Source: Allocatelliglobosispora scoriae
GTDB lineage: Bacteria > Actinomycetota > Actinomycetes > Mycobacteriales > Micromonosporaceae
DNA: 64,000 bases
Assembly (NCBI RefSeq): GCF_014204945.1
Contig: NZ_JACHMN010000002.1
Location: 496,001 to 560,000, forward strand
Direction: 5' to 3'
Shown in pieces: positions 54,478-63,217 of this stretch (position 1 is its first letter; each line of letters starts with the position of its first letter). A program made the position numbers and the translations under genes. Below the pieces are notes generated by a model that saw nothing but the letters and a program-made list of their open reading frames with translations, searched no databases and was not told the DNA's origin.

Positions 54478-55415
54478 CCGCCGAGCCGTTCCCCGAGCTG
54501 GGGCCGCTGGGGTTGGGCACGTGGCTGTTCGGCTGGGAGACCCCGGTCGAGGAGGCCCACCGGCTGATGCGGCGCGCCCTCGACGAGGGAATCACCTACT
54601 TCGACACCGCCAACAACTACGGCTCCGGCGCGTCGGAGGAGATCGTCGGCGCCTACCTGCGGCCGATGCGGGACCGGATCCTGATCGGCACCAAGGTCTA
54701 CGCGCCGTTCGGACCCGATCCCGCCGACCGGGGGCTGTCCGCCCAGGCCGTACGCCGGGCCGTGGCGGGCTGCCTGGAGCGGCTCGGCACCGATTACCTG
54801 GACGTGCTGCACCTGCACCGTCCCGACCCGACCGTGCCGGCCGAGGAGACGGCCGGGGCGCTCGCCGACCTCGTCCGAGCGGGCACCGTCCGCCACATCG
54901 CCACCAGCACCTTCCACGGCCACCAGATCGACGCGCTGCAGCAGGCGCTGCGGGCCGAGGGCATCGCGCCCGCCGGAGTCGACCAGGCGCCCTACTCGCT
55001 GCTGGAACGGCAGGTGGAGTCGGCCGCCGGTGACGCGCTGCGCGAGTGGCGGATGGGCATCACCGCCTGGAGCCCGCTCGGGGAGGGGCTGCTCACCGGC
55101 AAATACGCCGACGCCGCCGCCGAAGGCCGGATCCGCCGGTGGAACGCCGCCGGGGAGGAGCGCTACCAGCGGGGATTCGAGGCGGCCGAGCGGTTCGGCA
55201 AGCTCGCCTCGGCCAACGGGTGGACGCTGCCGCAGCTCGCCCTGGGCTGGCTGGCCCGCCGGCCGCTGGTCGGCTCCATCCTGATCGGCGCCCGCACGCT
55301 CGAACAGTTCGACACCTACCTCGACGGCGTCGCCACCCCTGTGGACGGTGTCGACGAGGCGGTCGACGAGATCGTCGGGCCGGGGCAGAGCCTGCTCCAC
55401 CACTACCGAACCTGA
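54474..55415 (+). CDS. aldo-keto reductase
   Basis: A 313-residue NADPH-dependent oxidoreductase of the AKR barrel family. The tetrad is Asp44 and Tyr49 (FDTANNYG), Lys74 (GTKVYAP) and His115 (LHRPDP), all present. SILIGARTLEQFD near the C-terminus binds cofactor. It probably reduces a keto sugar or aldehyde in the pathway. Last of the biosynthetic genes; a 51-base gap with a ribosome binding site separates it from the exporter genes. Confidence 0.92.
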   Translation: MTAEPFPELGPLGLGTWLFGWETPVEEAHRLMRRALDEGITYFDTANNYGSGASEEIVGAYLRPMRDRILIGTKVYAPFGPDPADRGLSAQAVRRAVAGCLERLGTDYLDVLHLHRPDPTVPAEETAGALADLVRAGTVRHIATSTFHGHQIDALQQALRAEGIAPAGVDQAPYSLLERQVESAAGDALREWRMGITAWSPLGEGLLTGKYADAAAEGRIRRWNAAGEERYQRGFEAAERFGKLASANGWTLPQLALGWLARRPLVGSILIGARTLEQFDTYLDGVATPVDGVDEAVDEIVGPGQSLLHHYRT

Positions 55416-55466
55416 TCCGACTGTCTGTCACGCACCGCACCGCAACACACCGGAAGGAACCATCCC

Positions 55467-56399
55467 ATGTCACAGGAACGGCCGTTGGTCAGCGCCAGTG
55501 GTCTGGTCAAACGCTACGGTGACTTCACCGCCGTGGACGGCATCGACTTCGAGGTCCACCCTGGCGAGGTCTTCGGACTGCTCGGCCCCAACGGGGCGGG
55601 CAAGTCGTCCACCATGCGCATGATCAGCTGCGTCTCCAAGCCCAGCGCGGGCGAGCTGCGGATGTTCGGCATGGACGCCGCCACCGACGGCCCGCGGATC
55701 CGCTCGCGGATCGGCGTCTGCCCGCAGCAGGACACATTGGACCCGGAGCTGAGCCTGGAGCAGAACCTGACGGTCTTCGCGCGGTATTTCGGCATCCCCA
55801 AGGCCGTGGCCCGCACCCGCGCGGCCGAGCTCCTCGGCTTCGTCCAGCTGCAGGACCGCGCGGCCGCCAAGGTCGACTCGCTCTCGGGCGGGATGAAGCG
55901 GCGGCTCAGCATCGCCCGCGCGATGATCAACGATCCCGGGCTGCTGCTGCTCGACGAGCCGACCACAGGACTGGACCCCCAGGCCCGCCACCTCCTCTGG
56001 GAACGCCTCGACCAGCTGCGGCGCAGGGGCGTGACACTGGTCCTGACCACGCACTACATGGACGAGGCCGAGCAGCTCTGCGACCGGCTGGTCATCGTGG
56101 ACCACGGCCGGATCGTCGCGGCCGGGACACCGGGCGCGCTCATCGCCGGGCACTGCACCAAGGAGGTCCTCGAACTGCGGTTCGCAGGCGACACCAGCGG
56201 CGTCGCGGCATCGCTCACCGGCATCGGGGTACGCACCGAGACGCTGCCCGACCGGGTGCTCGTCTACGCCGACGACGGCGACGCGGCGGCGACAGCCGTG
56301 CACACGCGGGGCATCGGTGCCCGCAGCGCCCTGGTCCGCCGGGCCGGGCTCGAGGACGTCTTCCTGCACCTGACCGGACGATCGCTGGGGGACGAATGA
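55467..56399 (+). CDS. ABC exporter ATPase, NodI/DrrA-like
   Basis: A 310-residue ABC ATPase. Walker A GPNGAGKSS, signature LSGGMKRRLS, Walker B LLLLDEPTTGLD, and LTTHYMDEAEQLCDR, a NodI/DrrA hallmark. GGAAGGA precedes the ATG at 55467. With the two permeases it should export the product of the cluster and may give self-protection. Confidence 0.93.
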   Translation: MSQERPLVSASGLVKRYGDFTAVDGIDFEVHPGEVFGLLGPNGAGKSSTMRMISCVSKPSAGELRMFGMDAATDGPRIRSRIGVCPQQDTLDPELSLEQNLTVFARYFGIPKAVARTRAAELLGFVQLQDRAAAKVDSLSGGMKRRLSIARAMINDPGLLLLDEPTTGLDPQARHLLWERLDQLRRRGVTLVLTTHYMDEAEQLCDRLVIVDHGRIVAAGTPGALIAGHCTKEVLELRFAGDTSGVAASLTGIGVRTETLPDRVLVYADDGDAAATAVHTRGIGARSALVRRAGLEDVFLHLTGRSLGDE

Positions 56400-57157
56400 G
56401 CATGACTCCGATGACGGCGGTCACCGCGCACCTGCTGACCTATTACCGCCAGACGTGGCGCGACTCCGCCTTCAATTCGTTCATCCTGCCGCTGTGCCTG
56501 CTCATCGGCATCGGCTGGTCCGTGGGCCGCCACGTCGACCAGAGCCTCGGCGTCCCCTACCTGAGCTACGTCGCCCCCGGCCTGCTCGCCGCCGCCGTGA
56601 CCCAGGTCGCCGCCGCCGAATCGGCGTGGTCGGTCTACGGCGGCTTCGAGTGGAGCAGGATCTACCACGCGATGCGGGTCACCCCGGCCCGGATCAGCGA
56701 CATCCTGATGGGCCACCTCGGGTACGTGGTACTGCGCTCGGTGATCGCCGGTGCCGGGTTCCTCGCCGTGGTGGCGGCTTTCGGCGTACCGCGCTCGTGG
56801 TGGGCGCTGGCGGTGCTGCCGCTCGCCGTCCTGATCGCCCTGGCGGTGGCGGCCCCGGTCTTCGCCGTCAGCGCCTCGATCCGGCACCCGGGGATGTTCG
56901 ACGTGCTCTTCCGGCTCGGGATCATCCCGATGTCGCTGCTCAGCGGCGTCTACTTCCCGCTCGCCACGCTGCCCGTCCCGGTCCGGGCGGCGGTGCTGCT
57001 GCTGCCGCTGAGCCACGCCACGGAGCTCGTCCGGATGTGCGTCCTGGGCGACGTGCGCGCAGGCGCAGCGGCCGTCCACATCCTCTGCCTGCTCGCCTGG
57101 GCCGGTTTCGGATTCCTCCTCGCCCGCGCCGCCTTCACCCGGCGCCTCTCAGATTAG
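56396..57157 (+). CDS. ABC-2 type permease, NodJ/DrrB-like
   Basis: A 253-residue membrane protein with six hydrophobic helices. YLSYVAPGLLAAAVTQVAAAESAWSVYGGFEW is the NodJ-type segment. Starts in an ATGA overlap with the ATPase stop. It pairs with the next permease to form the channel. Confidence 0.9.
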   Translation: MSMTPMTAVTAHLLTYYRQTWRDSAFNSFILPLCLLIGIGWSVGRHVDQSLGVPYLSYVAPGLLAAAVTQVAAAESAWSVYGGFEWSRIYHAMRVTPARISDILMGHLGYVVLRSVIAGAGFLAVVAAFGVPRSWWALAVLPLAVLIALAVAAPVFAVSASIRHPGMFDVLFRLGIIPMSLLSGVYFPLATLPVPVRAAVLLLPLSHATELVRMCVLGDVRAGAAAVHILCLLAWAGFGFLLARAAFTRRLSD

Positions 57158-57165
57158 GACACGGC

Positions 57166-57972
57166 ATGACCCAACCCATCGCGTACGCCGCCGGCCCCTG
57201 GGCCAGCGTGCGACGGGCGCTCGCCGTCTCCGCCCGCAACGTCGCAGCGGCGAGCCACCCCTCCTACCTCTGGGTCCTCCTGTCGGGGCTCTTCGAACCG
57301 GCCTTCTACCTCTTCTCCATCGGCCTCGGCGTCGGGTCGCTGGTCGGGTCGATCACCGTGGACGGCGAAGCGGTCTCCTACGTCAGGTTCGTGGCGCCGG
57401 CGATGCTCGCCGCCTCGGTCATGAACGGGGCGATGTCGGAGGCGACCTTCAACTTCTTCACCAAGCTGCGGATGATGCGGCTGCACGACGCGACCGCGTG
57501 CACCCCGGTCAGCTCCACCGAGATGGTACTGGGCGAGGTGCTGTGGTCCGTGGCGCGAGGCGCGGTCCACTCGATCCCGTTCCTCGTCCTCATGCAGCTG
57601 ATGGGCCTGATCGACGCGGCGCAGATCCCCGGGCTCTTCGTGGTGACCCTGCTGACCGGGTTCGCCTTCGGCGCGCTCGGCGCGGCGATCTCCACCTTCC
57701 TGCGCGGCACCCACGACTTCGACCGGGTCAACCTCTTCACCTTCGTGATGTTCGTCTTCTCCGGCACGTTCGCCCCGGTCTCGGAGTACCCGCTCTTCCT
57801 CGGCCCGCTCGCGCAGGCGACACCGCTGTGGCAGGCGGTCGCCCTAACCCGGGACCTGTCCACCGGGACGTTCGGGTGGGATTCGGCGCTGCACTGCGGC
57901 TATCTGGTGGTGCTGGCCGTGCTGGCGATGGCGGTGGCGAGCCGTCGGATGGAGCGGACGCTGCGCGGCTGA
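57166..57972 (+). CDS. ABC-2 type permease, NodJ-like
   Basis: A 268-residue membrane protein with six helices, eight bases after the other permease. MNGAMSEATFNFFTKLRMMRLHDATACTPVS and GTFAPVSEYP are close to NodJ. Two different permease subunits with one ATPase imply a heterodimeric channel. This is the last gene of the operon; a low-GC toxin locus on the other strand follows. Confidence 0.9.
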   Translation: MTQPIAYAAGPWASVRRALAVSARNVAAASHPSYLWVLLSGLFEPAFYLFSIGLGVGSLVGSITVDGEAVSYVRFVAPAMLAASVMNGAMSEATFNFFTKLRMMRLHDATACTPVSSTEMVLGEVLWSVARGAVHSIPFLVLMQLMGLIDAAQIPGLFVVTLLTGFAFGALGAAISTFLRGTHDFDRVNLFTFVMFVFSGTFAPVSEYPLFLGPLAQATPLWQAVALTRDLSTGTFGWDSALHCGYLVVLAVLAMAVASRRMERTLRG

Positions 57973-58082
57973 CGACCGGGACGCACGGCGGGACGAGATC
58001 GGGTCAGCCGTGGCGGCCGTGATACGGATGGAGCGAGGTACGCCGCACCTACGGCGATCCGCCTGCATAGTGCGAACAGGCC

Positions 58083-58130
58083 CGAACGGGTGGTGTTGCG
58101 TGGCGTGCGGCAATGCGGTCGATCGCCGAC
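58083..58130 (-). pseudogene. decayed fragment of a HINT (pretoxin) domain
   Basis: On the minus strand this stretch encodes TALPHATQHHPF, matching TALLHTTQHHPF in the HINT domain of the RHS protein. The DNA is nearly identical to 60509-60550 over about 40 bases. No frame continues on either side. It looks like the leftover of a second RHS tip at the far end of the immunity array. Confidence 0.65.
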
Positions 58131-58157
58131 AGCCTACATGGCGCTATTTTTGATGAT

Positions 58158-58842
58158 CTACAAATTTAAACGTATCCGCGACCCGAAAACTGACCAACCA
58201 GCCCCGGTGCTCGACAAGACGCTTCGGACATGATCCACATCGGCGGCATCCTTCACGAGGACTGAAACTTGAGAATGGGGGCTCCGACTCGGATTCAGAT
58301 AAGGCTGTCCGACTATCGCCGATCGCGAACCCAACCACCATTCGTTCAAGTCATCCGACGCATCAGCATCGAATATGACATCGGCGAATTTGCTGAGGAT
58401 ATCGCCCGGCCGCCCCTCAAGGACGGCCGCATACTGCCAATTCTGAACAGCTCCCCAGGCGGCCGCGTTCTCCAAGAGTGAAGTCACGTTCCCCCGACCA
58501 CGAGCAACCCACCTGGCCGTCGATCGACGACACAATGGCACATTGAGCAGTGGTGTGCGCCCCACATCGAAATATCCACGCGCCGTCTCTCGTTCGCCAG
58601 ATCGGATCCGACCCGGCAACACCCAACCTCAGCTTGCCGACAAGGGGTCCGCCTAGAAAATCTACGCTCAGTCCAGAATATACGCTTTCGAATTCTTGCA
58701 GCGCCGACACCACGTTCGGCTCCTTATACGATCCGGACGATCTATCCGTGGCCGCAGCACCAATACTTTCATATCGAATACCGACGTATTTACTGGCTCG
58801 GGCGGACAAGCCAAGAGCGGAAATTGTTTGATTGGTCGTCAC
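58158..58842 (-). pseudogene. frameshifted immunity-like gene (or homopolymer error)
   Basis: Two overlapping minus-strand frames, 58842-58417 and 58622-58158, together encode one protein of about 227 residues. Dropping one base from the C5 run at 58491-58495 joins VGCSWSG to NVTSLLENAAAWG. The protein (FESVYSGLSVDFLGGPL..., DPIWRTRDGAWIFRCGAHTTAQ) vaguely resembles SUKH-type immunity proteins. That fits its place downstream of an RHS toxin, but the family is uncertain. The base composition is AT-richer than the flanking genes. Confidence 0.5.
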
Positions 58843-58988
58843 GCGAGCCCACGCGATAAAATCGAATAGCCTTCACGTATTTCACGGGGTGCCAGGATTT
58901 GCGACTGCATACCAAGCCTGGCCCGCTATCCCTCGTTCGACAACCAGAACTCCTTTACCAACCAAATCATGAAGCGCTGACTCCACCG

Positions 58989-59338
58989 TCACCAGCGTAT
59001 TCCCCCGAGCACGTATCGACTCCGCGAACCAAAGAATTCTATGAGCGTCGAAACCAGCGTTTGGCCATCAGCTGCAATATCTATATCAATTACAGCACCG
59101 TCTTTGCCTTTGATGTAGCAGCCCGAGTCATGAACGGAATAGTGTACACCGCTTGGCAACTGCCACTTGCGGCCAGCTCTTCGCTGAATTACAGCTCGAT
59201 GCAATGAAGCGAGATCTGCACCCCCGTCAGATCGGCCATACTGGCGCCAACCTCTGAAGCGAGCTGCTGCATGCGCGAAATGAATTGAAGCAAAAGCTCT
59301 CGCGGGTCCAACTCTAACTCACCATAATTCCCGTTCAC
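58989..59338 (-). pseudogene. broken small immunity-like gene (DUF6896-like pattern)
   Basis: A 49-residue frame (59338-59189, GTG start, LELDPRELLLQFISRMQQLA) and a 71-residue frame (59204-58989, GVHYSVHDSGCYIKGKDGAVIDIDI) overlap and read as one protein interrupted by a frameshift near 59200. The HDSGCxIxxxDGAVIDID pattern recalls DUF6896 proteins, which are often toxin-locus companions. I cannot confirm the family. Confidence 0.4.
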
Positions 59339-59516
59339 GATCTTGGTGTGAACGCATTAGAATTGGCGACCTAAGATATCGATATGGCGAAAGATCAAGA
59401 AATTCCACATTCGTCTCCCGGCCCAATTCCCTGGGCTTCGACCGCAGGGCCGCTACCGAAGGATCGAGATTCGATCCCGATTGGAGGATCACCTGCGCAA
59501 CTTTGTCATCAATCAC
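59319..59516 (-). CDS. short ORF in the immunity array, unknown
   Basis: Encodes 65 residues (MIDDKVAQVILQSGSN...VEFLDLSPYRYLRSP). It overlaps the start of the next broken gene by 20 bases. It may be the tail of another decayed immunity cassette. The stretch from 59517 to 59680 shows no gene. Confidence 0.3.
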   Translation of the reverse strand: MIDDKVAQVILQSGSNLDPSVAALRSKPRELGRETNVEFLDLSPYRYLRSPILMRSHQDRERELW

Positions 59517-59680
59517 TATATTGACATATTAGTCAAGCCCGTGCCGACAGATATGATGCAATCCAATGAATAACACCACTATCCAGAGTCGCCGACACAT
59601 CGCAAGAGCTGCGGCGTAACGGACATGGAGCCATTACAACATGTCAGCAAGCGTCGAACGATGCCTGTTCAGCGCTTAAG

Positions 59681-59980
59681 CTAGTCTCCCACGAACCAAA
59701 GATAAAGATGCGATCCATTCTCCACCTCCAAACACAGCCTTTCGATCTCTGCTACTGCGTCATTTCCGAGGACTTCACCGATCGAGCGACTAGCAATCTC
59801 CCTTCGAAGTCTTACAGTCTGGCGCGAGTTGAACATCGTGTCCGCATACGGCAACATACTACCCAGAAATGGAAACTCCCCATCGTCTATATACTGGAGG
59901 GAGGTCATCCAGTCCAGTCCACGTCGTCCGCGCGACACGACTTCACCAGCCTCGTTACGCACTTGAATATTAATCACCAA
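59681..59980 (-). CDS. probable immunity protein for the RHS toxin
   Basis: A 99-residue acidic cytoplasmic protein beginning eight bases after the RHS stop codon, same strand, at a TTG (59980) or the next GTG (59977). No signal peptide. The position is where cognate immunity genes normally lie, and the alternating beta/helix pattern (VINIQVRNEAGEVVS, YIDDGEFPFLGSMLPY, LYLWFVGD) suits a small inhibitor. The family is not recognised. Confidence 0.65.
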   Translation of the reverse strand: MVINIQVRNEAGEVVSRGRRGLDWMTSLQYIDDGEFPFLGSMLPYADTMFNSRQTVRLRREIASRSIGEVLGNDAVAEIERLCLEVENGSHLYLWFVGD

Positions 59981-59988
59981 GCCAACTC

Positions 59989-62640
59989 TCAGTTCGGATG
60001 AACACTCTCAACCTCACCATTTCGCACCCACACTTCAATGGAGAAGAGGTCATTCCCATCCTTATCGTATCCGATAGGATGGCGGCTTTTGATCTGCAAC
60101 ACATGCTGATGGGCATTACCGGTGCCAATGTTCATTCTTTCCATGGGCTTACTCATTGCCAACCTGGCCCAGTTGCGAATGTGGCTTGGCTTAACCCAGT
60201 CCTCGAATTTCGACTTTTCTGTCCATTTCCCGGCGTCTGGATGACCCGCGTCGTGGCGGGGAAGGATGTGGTCATTCATTACTTCATCGGAAACGTTCCC
60301 CTCCCCGCAGTTGTGTACGAGGACCTGCGCGTCGCCTGCGACCACGTAGTACGTGTGGAAGTTGTCCACGGTGAGGTCGCGCATCTCGCGGTTCCCCGTG
60401 AAGTTGCGGACGGCGACCACCTGCCGGGTCTTCCCGTCCGGCGCCACCAGCTTGTGCCCCGGCTTCAGGTCGGCGGCGTTGACCCATGCCTGATCCGTCG
60501 CATCCCAGAACGGGTGGTGTTGCGTGGTGTGCAGCAATGCGGTCGAGGCGCCGACATGGTTCTCATCGCCAGCCTGCTGTGCATCAGCAACGGAGACGGA
60601 GACGTCGGTGAGGTCCGTGTCCTGGTTGTTGTGCACCGCAGTGACCGCTTGCCCGGTGGTCAAGCCGGACTCGGGATCAGTCGCGCTGACCTCGTCGCCG
60701 ATCTCGACCTCGCTGATGGGCTTACTGGACCCGTCGGCCATGAGTACTTCGGTGTCCGGCGCAAAACTGTGCTTGCTGCACGCCGCCTTGGCCCGTCCAC
60801 CGGTAAACGCACCGCCCAAGGCACCGAAGGCGACACTGAGCGGATCGATATGACCGGTGGCGAGGTAATCCCCGATGGCGCTCGACAATCCGCCCACCAG
60901 CGCGCCGCCCAGGGCGCGAGTGATCAGGTTGGTGGTGAGCCGGGCGAGGACCGGACGAGCGATGAGACCGGCGACCGCTCCGCCGACCCCTCCCGTGACT
61001 GCGCTGAGGAGTCCGGATGCACCGCCCAGCGCAGCCGCGTTGAGGACGTCGCTCCAGGAGTCGAGCCGGTGGTTCATCCACTCCGAGGCCACGCTGGTGG
61101 CTGCACCTGCTGCCACGGCGCAAGCGACCGCGCCGAGGCCTGCCGTGGCGACACCCAGCGCGACGCAGCCGATCGCGGTGGCGACGGTGGCGAGCGTGGT
61201 CAGCGTGCCTGAGTTCCGGCACTTCCAGTCTTTCTCACACGCCAGCGCCTCACCCTTTTCGGCAAGCGCGGTCTTGGTGTTCTGGGCTCCGTTGATGGCT
61301 GCGTCGATGACCAGCGCCGTGATGACCGCTCGGGCGAGCGGGTCGTTGCTCTGGCCGTACCCGCCGAAGGCCTCGGCCAGTTGGTCGATTTGCTGGGCGA
61401 TCTCGCTGGCGTCATTGGGGTCCACCTTGATGGCGGGTCCCCCGTTGAACGACGTGTTGCCGTCGGCATAGGTGCGGTAGTAGGTACAGTTCTTGAGGTA
61501 GTTCTCCTTGCTGTCGGCCTGGCGCGGGCAGGGTTCCTGGTATTTGGTGCAGCCGACCATCTTGGTCATGCCGGGTCGTTGGCACGCGGGCAGCAGGTTG
61601 TTGAGACGGATCTCGTCTTCTCGGTCCTTCTTGTCCTTATTATCCTGGATGCGCTGCTGCATCTGGAAATAGCAGACGCCTATTTCTTTGCAACCACCGG
61701 CACCATCATCGTGCGCGTCGCGCTGGTGTCCGCTGGGGTCCGTGCCGGTCAGCGGGTTGTCGTTGGCGTAGGCGTACCGGTTGGCGTTGGCGCTGTTGGG
61801 GACTGGGCTGTTCGCGACGGTGTCGCGGGAGTCGAACTGCCCGGTTTTCGGGTCGTACCAGCGGGCGTGCATGTTGACGCGCTTGGTGCTCGGATCCGTC
61901 CACTCCGACTGGTAGCCGAGGTTGCCGATGACAGAACCGACGATCGGGTCGGGTATGCCATAGGGGTCGTAGGAACGCGATCCGGCTACGGCGGTGCCGG
62001 TGGCCTCGTACTGGGCGACGACATCGGTGTGCAGGTCCGTCCAGGTGTACTGGGCGGTCGCGCCGGAACGAGCGCCGACGAGAGCCCCGGCCGGGTCGCG
62101 GATGTACTGGGCGGTGGTGTCGGCGGCGAGGTCGTTGCCGAGACCGGAGTAGCGGTGACCGGTGATGACGGCACGGCCCAGGGCGTCATAGGAGTAGGTC
62201 TGGGTGCCGCCGTTGTACTCCTGCGTGATGGCCTGGCCGTATGCGTCGGACTGGGTGTCCAGGATCTGAGCACCGTCATCACGGGTGGCCAGTGTCCCGC
62301 GAGGCGTGTAGCCGTAGTCGGCGAACAGATCATGGTCGAGGCGGTTGCGCTGGTCGTACCAGAACTCGTTGCCGCCGGCCTTGGTCCTGTTGCCTGCCTT
62401 GTCATACTCGTACGCGGTCGGCGTACCGCTGTTGCGCTGCCAGGTCTTGAGGCGATTCGCAGCGTCGTAGGTGTAGGTGTTGTCGACCGTGCCGGCCTGG
62501 CCGAGGTTGACCGCCTGCTTCGAGGTCAGGTTGCCGTTGTTGTCGAACCCATAGTCGATCTTCGCGAGCGACGTTCCGTTGGCGGCCTTGAGCTCATCGG
62601 TGTCGATACGGTGGAAAACCGATCCTCCGGCCACAGTGGA
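59989..62640 (-). CDS. N-terminally truncated RHS polymorphic toxin with HINT domain
   Basis: About 880 residues of an RHS protein; the frame is open to 62697. It keeps the last YD repeats (NTYTYDAANRLKTWQRNSG), the RHS core end (ARWYDPKTGQFDSRDTV... YAYANDNPLTGTDPSGH), hydrophobic glycine-rich helices, a HINT domain (FAPDTEVLMADGSSKPI ... VLVHNC at 60307) and a tip of about 105 residues (59989-60306). The tip (DEVMNDHILPRHDAGHPDAGKW) is probably a nuclease toxin. Most of the shell, and any secretion signal, is missing, so delivery is unlikely unless it recombines into a full-length RHS gene. Confidence 0.8.
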   Translation of the reverse strand, partial: STVAGGSVFHRIDTDELKAANGTSLAKIDYGFDNNGNLTSKQAVNLGQAGTVDNTYTYDAANRLKTWQRNSGTPTAYEYDKAGNRTKAGGNEFWYDQRNRLDHDLFADYGYTPRGTLATRDDGAQILDTQSDAYGQAITQEYNGGTQTYSYDALGRAVITGHRYSGLGNDLAADTTAQYIRDPAGALVGARSGATAQYTWTDLHTDVVAQYEATGTAVAGSRSYDPYGIPDPIVGSVIGNLGYQSEWTDPSTKRVNMHARWYDPKTGQFDSRDTVANSPVPNSANANRYAYANDNPLTGTDPSGHQRDAHDDGAGGCKEIGVCYFQMQQRIQDNKDKKDREDEIRLNNLLPACQRPGMTKMVGCTKYQEPCPRQADSKENYLKNCTYYRTYADGNTSFNGGPAIKVDPNDASEIAQQIDQLAEAFGGYGQSNDPLARAVITALVIDAAINGAQNTKTALAEKGEALACEKDWKCRNSGTLTTLATVATAIGCVALGVATAGLGAVACAVAAGAATSVASEWMNHRLDSWSDVLNAAALGGASGLLSAVTGGVGGAVAGLIARPVLARLTTNLITRALGGALVGGLSSAIGDYLATGHIDPLSVAFGALGGAFTGGRAKAACSKHSFAPDTEVLMADGSSKPISEVEIGDEVSATDPESGLTTGQAVTAVHNNQDTDLTDVSVSVADAQQAGDENHVGASTALLHTTQHHPFWDATDQAWVNAADLKPGHKLVAPDGKTRQVVAVRNFTGNREMRDLTVDNFHTYYVVAGDAQVLVHNCGEGNVSDEVMNDHILPRHDAGHPDAGKWTEKSKFEDWVKPSHIRNWARLAMSKPMERMNIGTGNAHQHVLQIKSRHPIGYDKDGNDLFSIEVWVRNGEVESVHPN

Positions 62641-63017
62641 GCAGCCTGTGCCACCGCGAGCAGCGGGATCCGACCCACCGCCAGGATGAGTTGGCATCGA
62701 CGCTGAACCATGCCGTTGACCGATGCCACCGCCCGCTCCACCGTCTGCGGCCCCACCAGCGGCATGACCTGGAGCTTCGTGTTGCTCGCAGCTGCCGCCT
62801 CCTCCAGCGTCCGCACCACCTGAAGCGTCTCCGGCGACGACTTGCCTTTCTCGTCGGAGAGCAGGCAGGCAGTGAACTCACGATGGACCCGCTCGACCGG
62901 TCGACGCTCGTCAGCGGGCCACGCCAGCCACACAGCTGCGGCGAGAATCAGCAGAGTCGCCGCTCCGGCGACCCATCGAAGCGGTCCCATCGACCGCCAA
63001 CGCCCGCCCAGGTTCAT
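62620..63017 (-). pseudogene. 5' fragment of a membrane-anchored BMP-like protein
   Basis: From the ATG at 63017, with AGGGGG upstream, the frame encodes a transmembrane anchor (WVAGAATLLILAAAVWLAW), then TACLLSDEKGK...VVRTLEEAAAASNTKLQVMPLVGPQTVERAVASVN and RRCQLILAVG. This looks like the first lobe of a BMP-family periplasmic binding protein. Homology stops near PLWPEDRF, where the sequence passes out of frame into the RHS gene. The gene has lost its 3' part. Confidence 0.6.
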
Positions 63018-63217
63018 GGACACCCCCTCAGAGCGGCACAGCCTAGCGAAGATCCCGCTGGCGAGGCCACCGAGCCCGACATGCGCTATGCATACACATT
63101 AGTAATTTTTGGTCGATTTTGGCGTTCTATCCATATTGGTGACGGTCGTGACATCGGTGTTGCGAGGCATTAGGCTCTGCCAGTCACTTCCATTGGTTGA
63201 TCCTGTTAAGGAGTGCC

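Noticed and set aside
59998-62706. Plus-strand frames across the RHS gene
   Set aside because: RHS repeats, core end and HINT domain are clear on the minus strand; the plus-strand frames are shadows.
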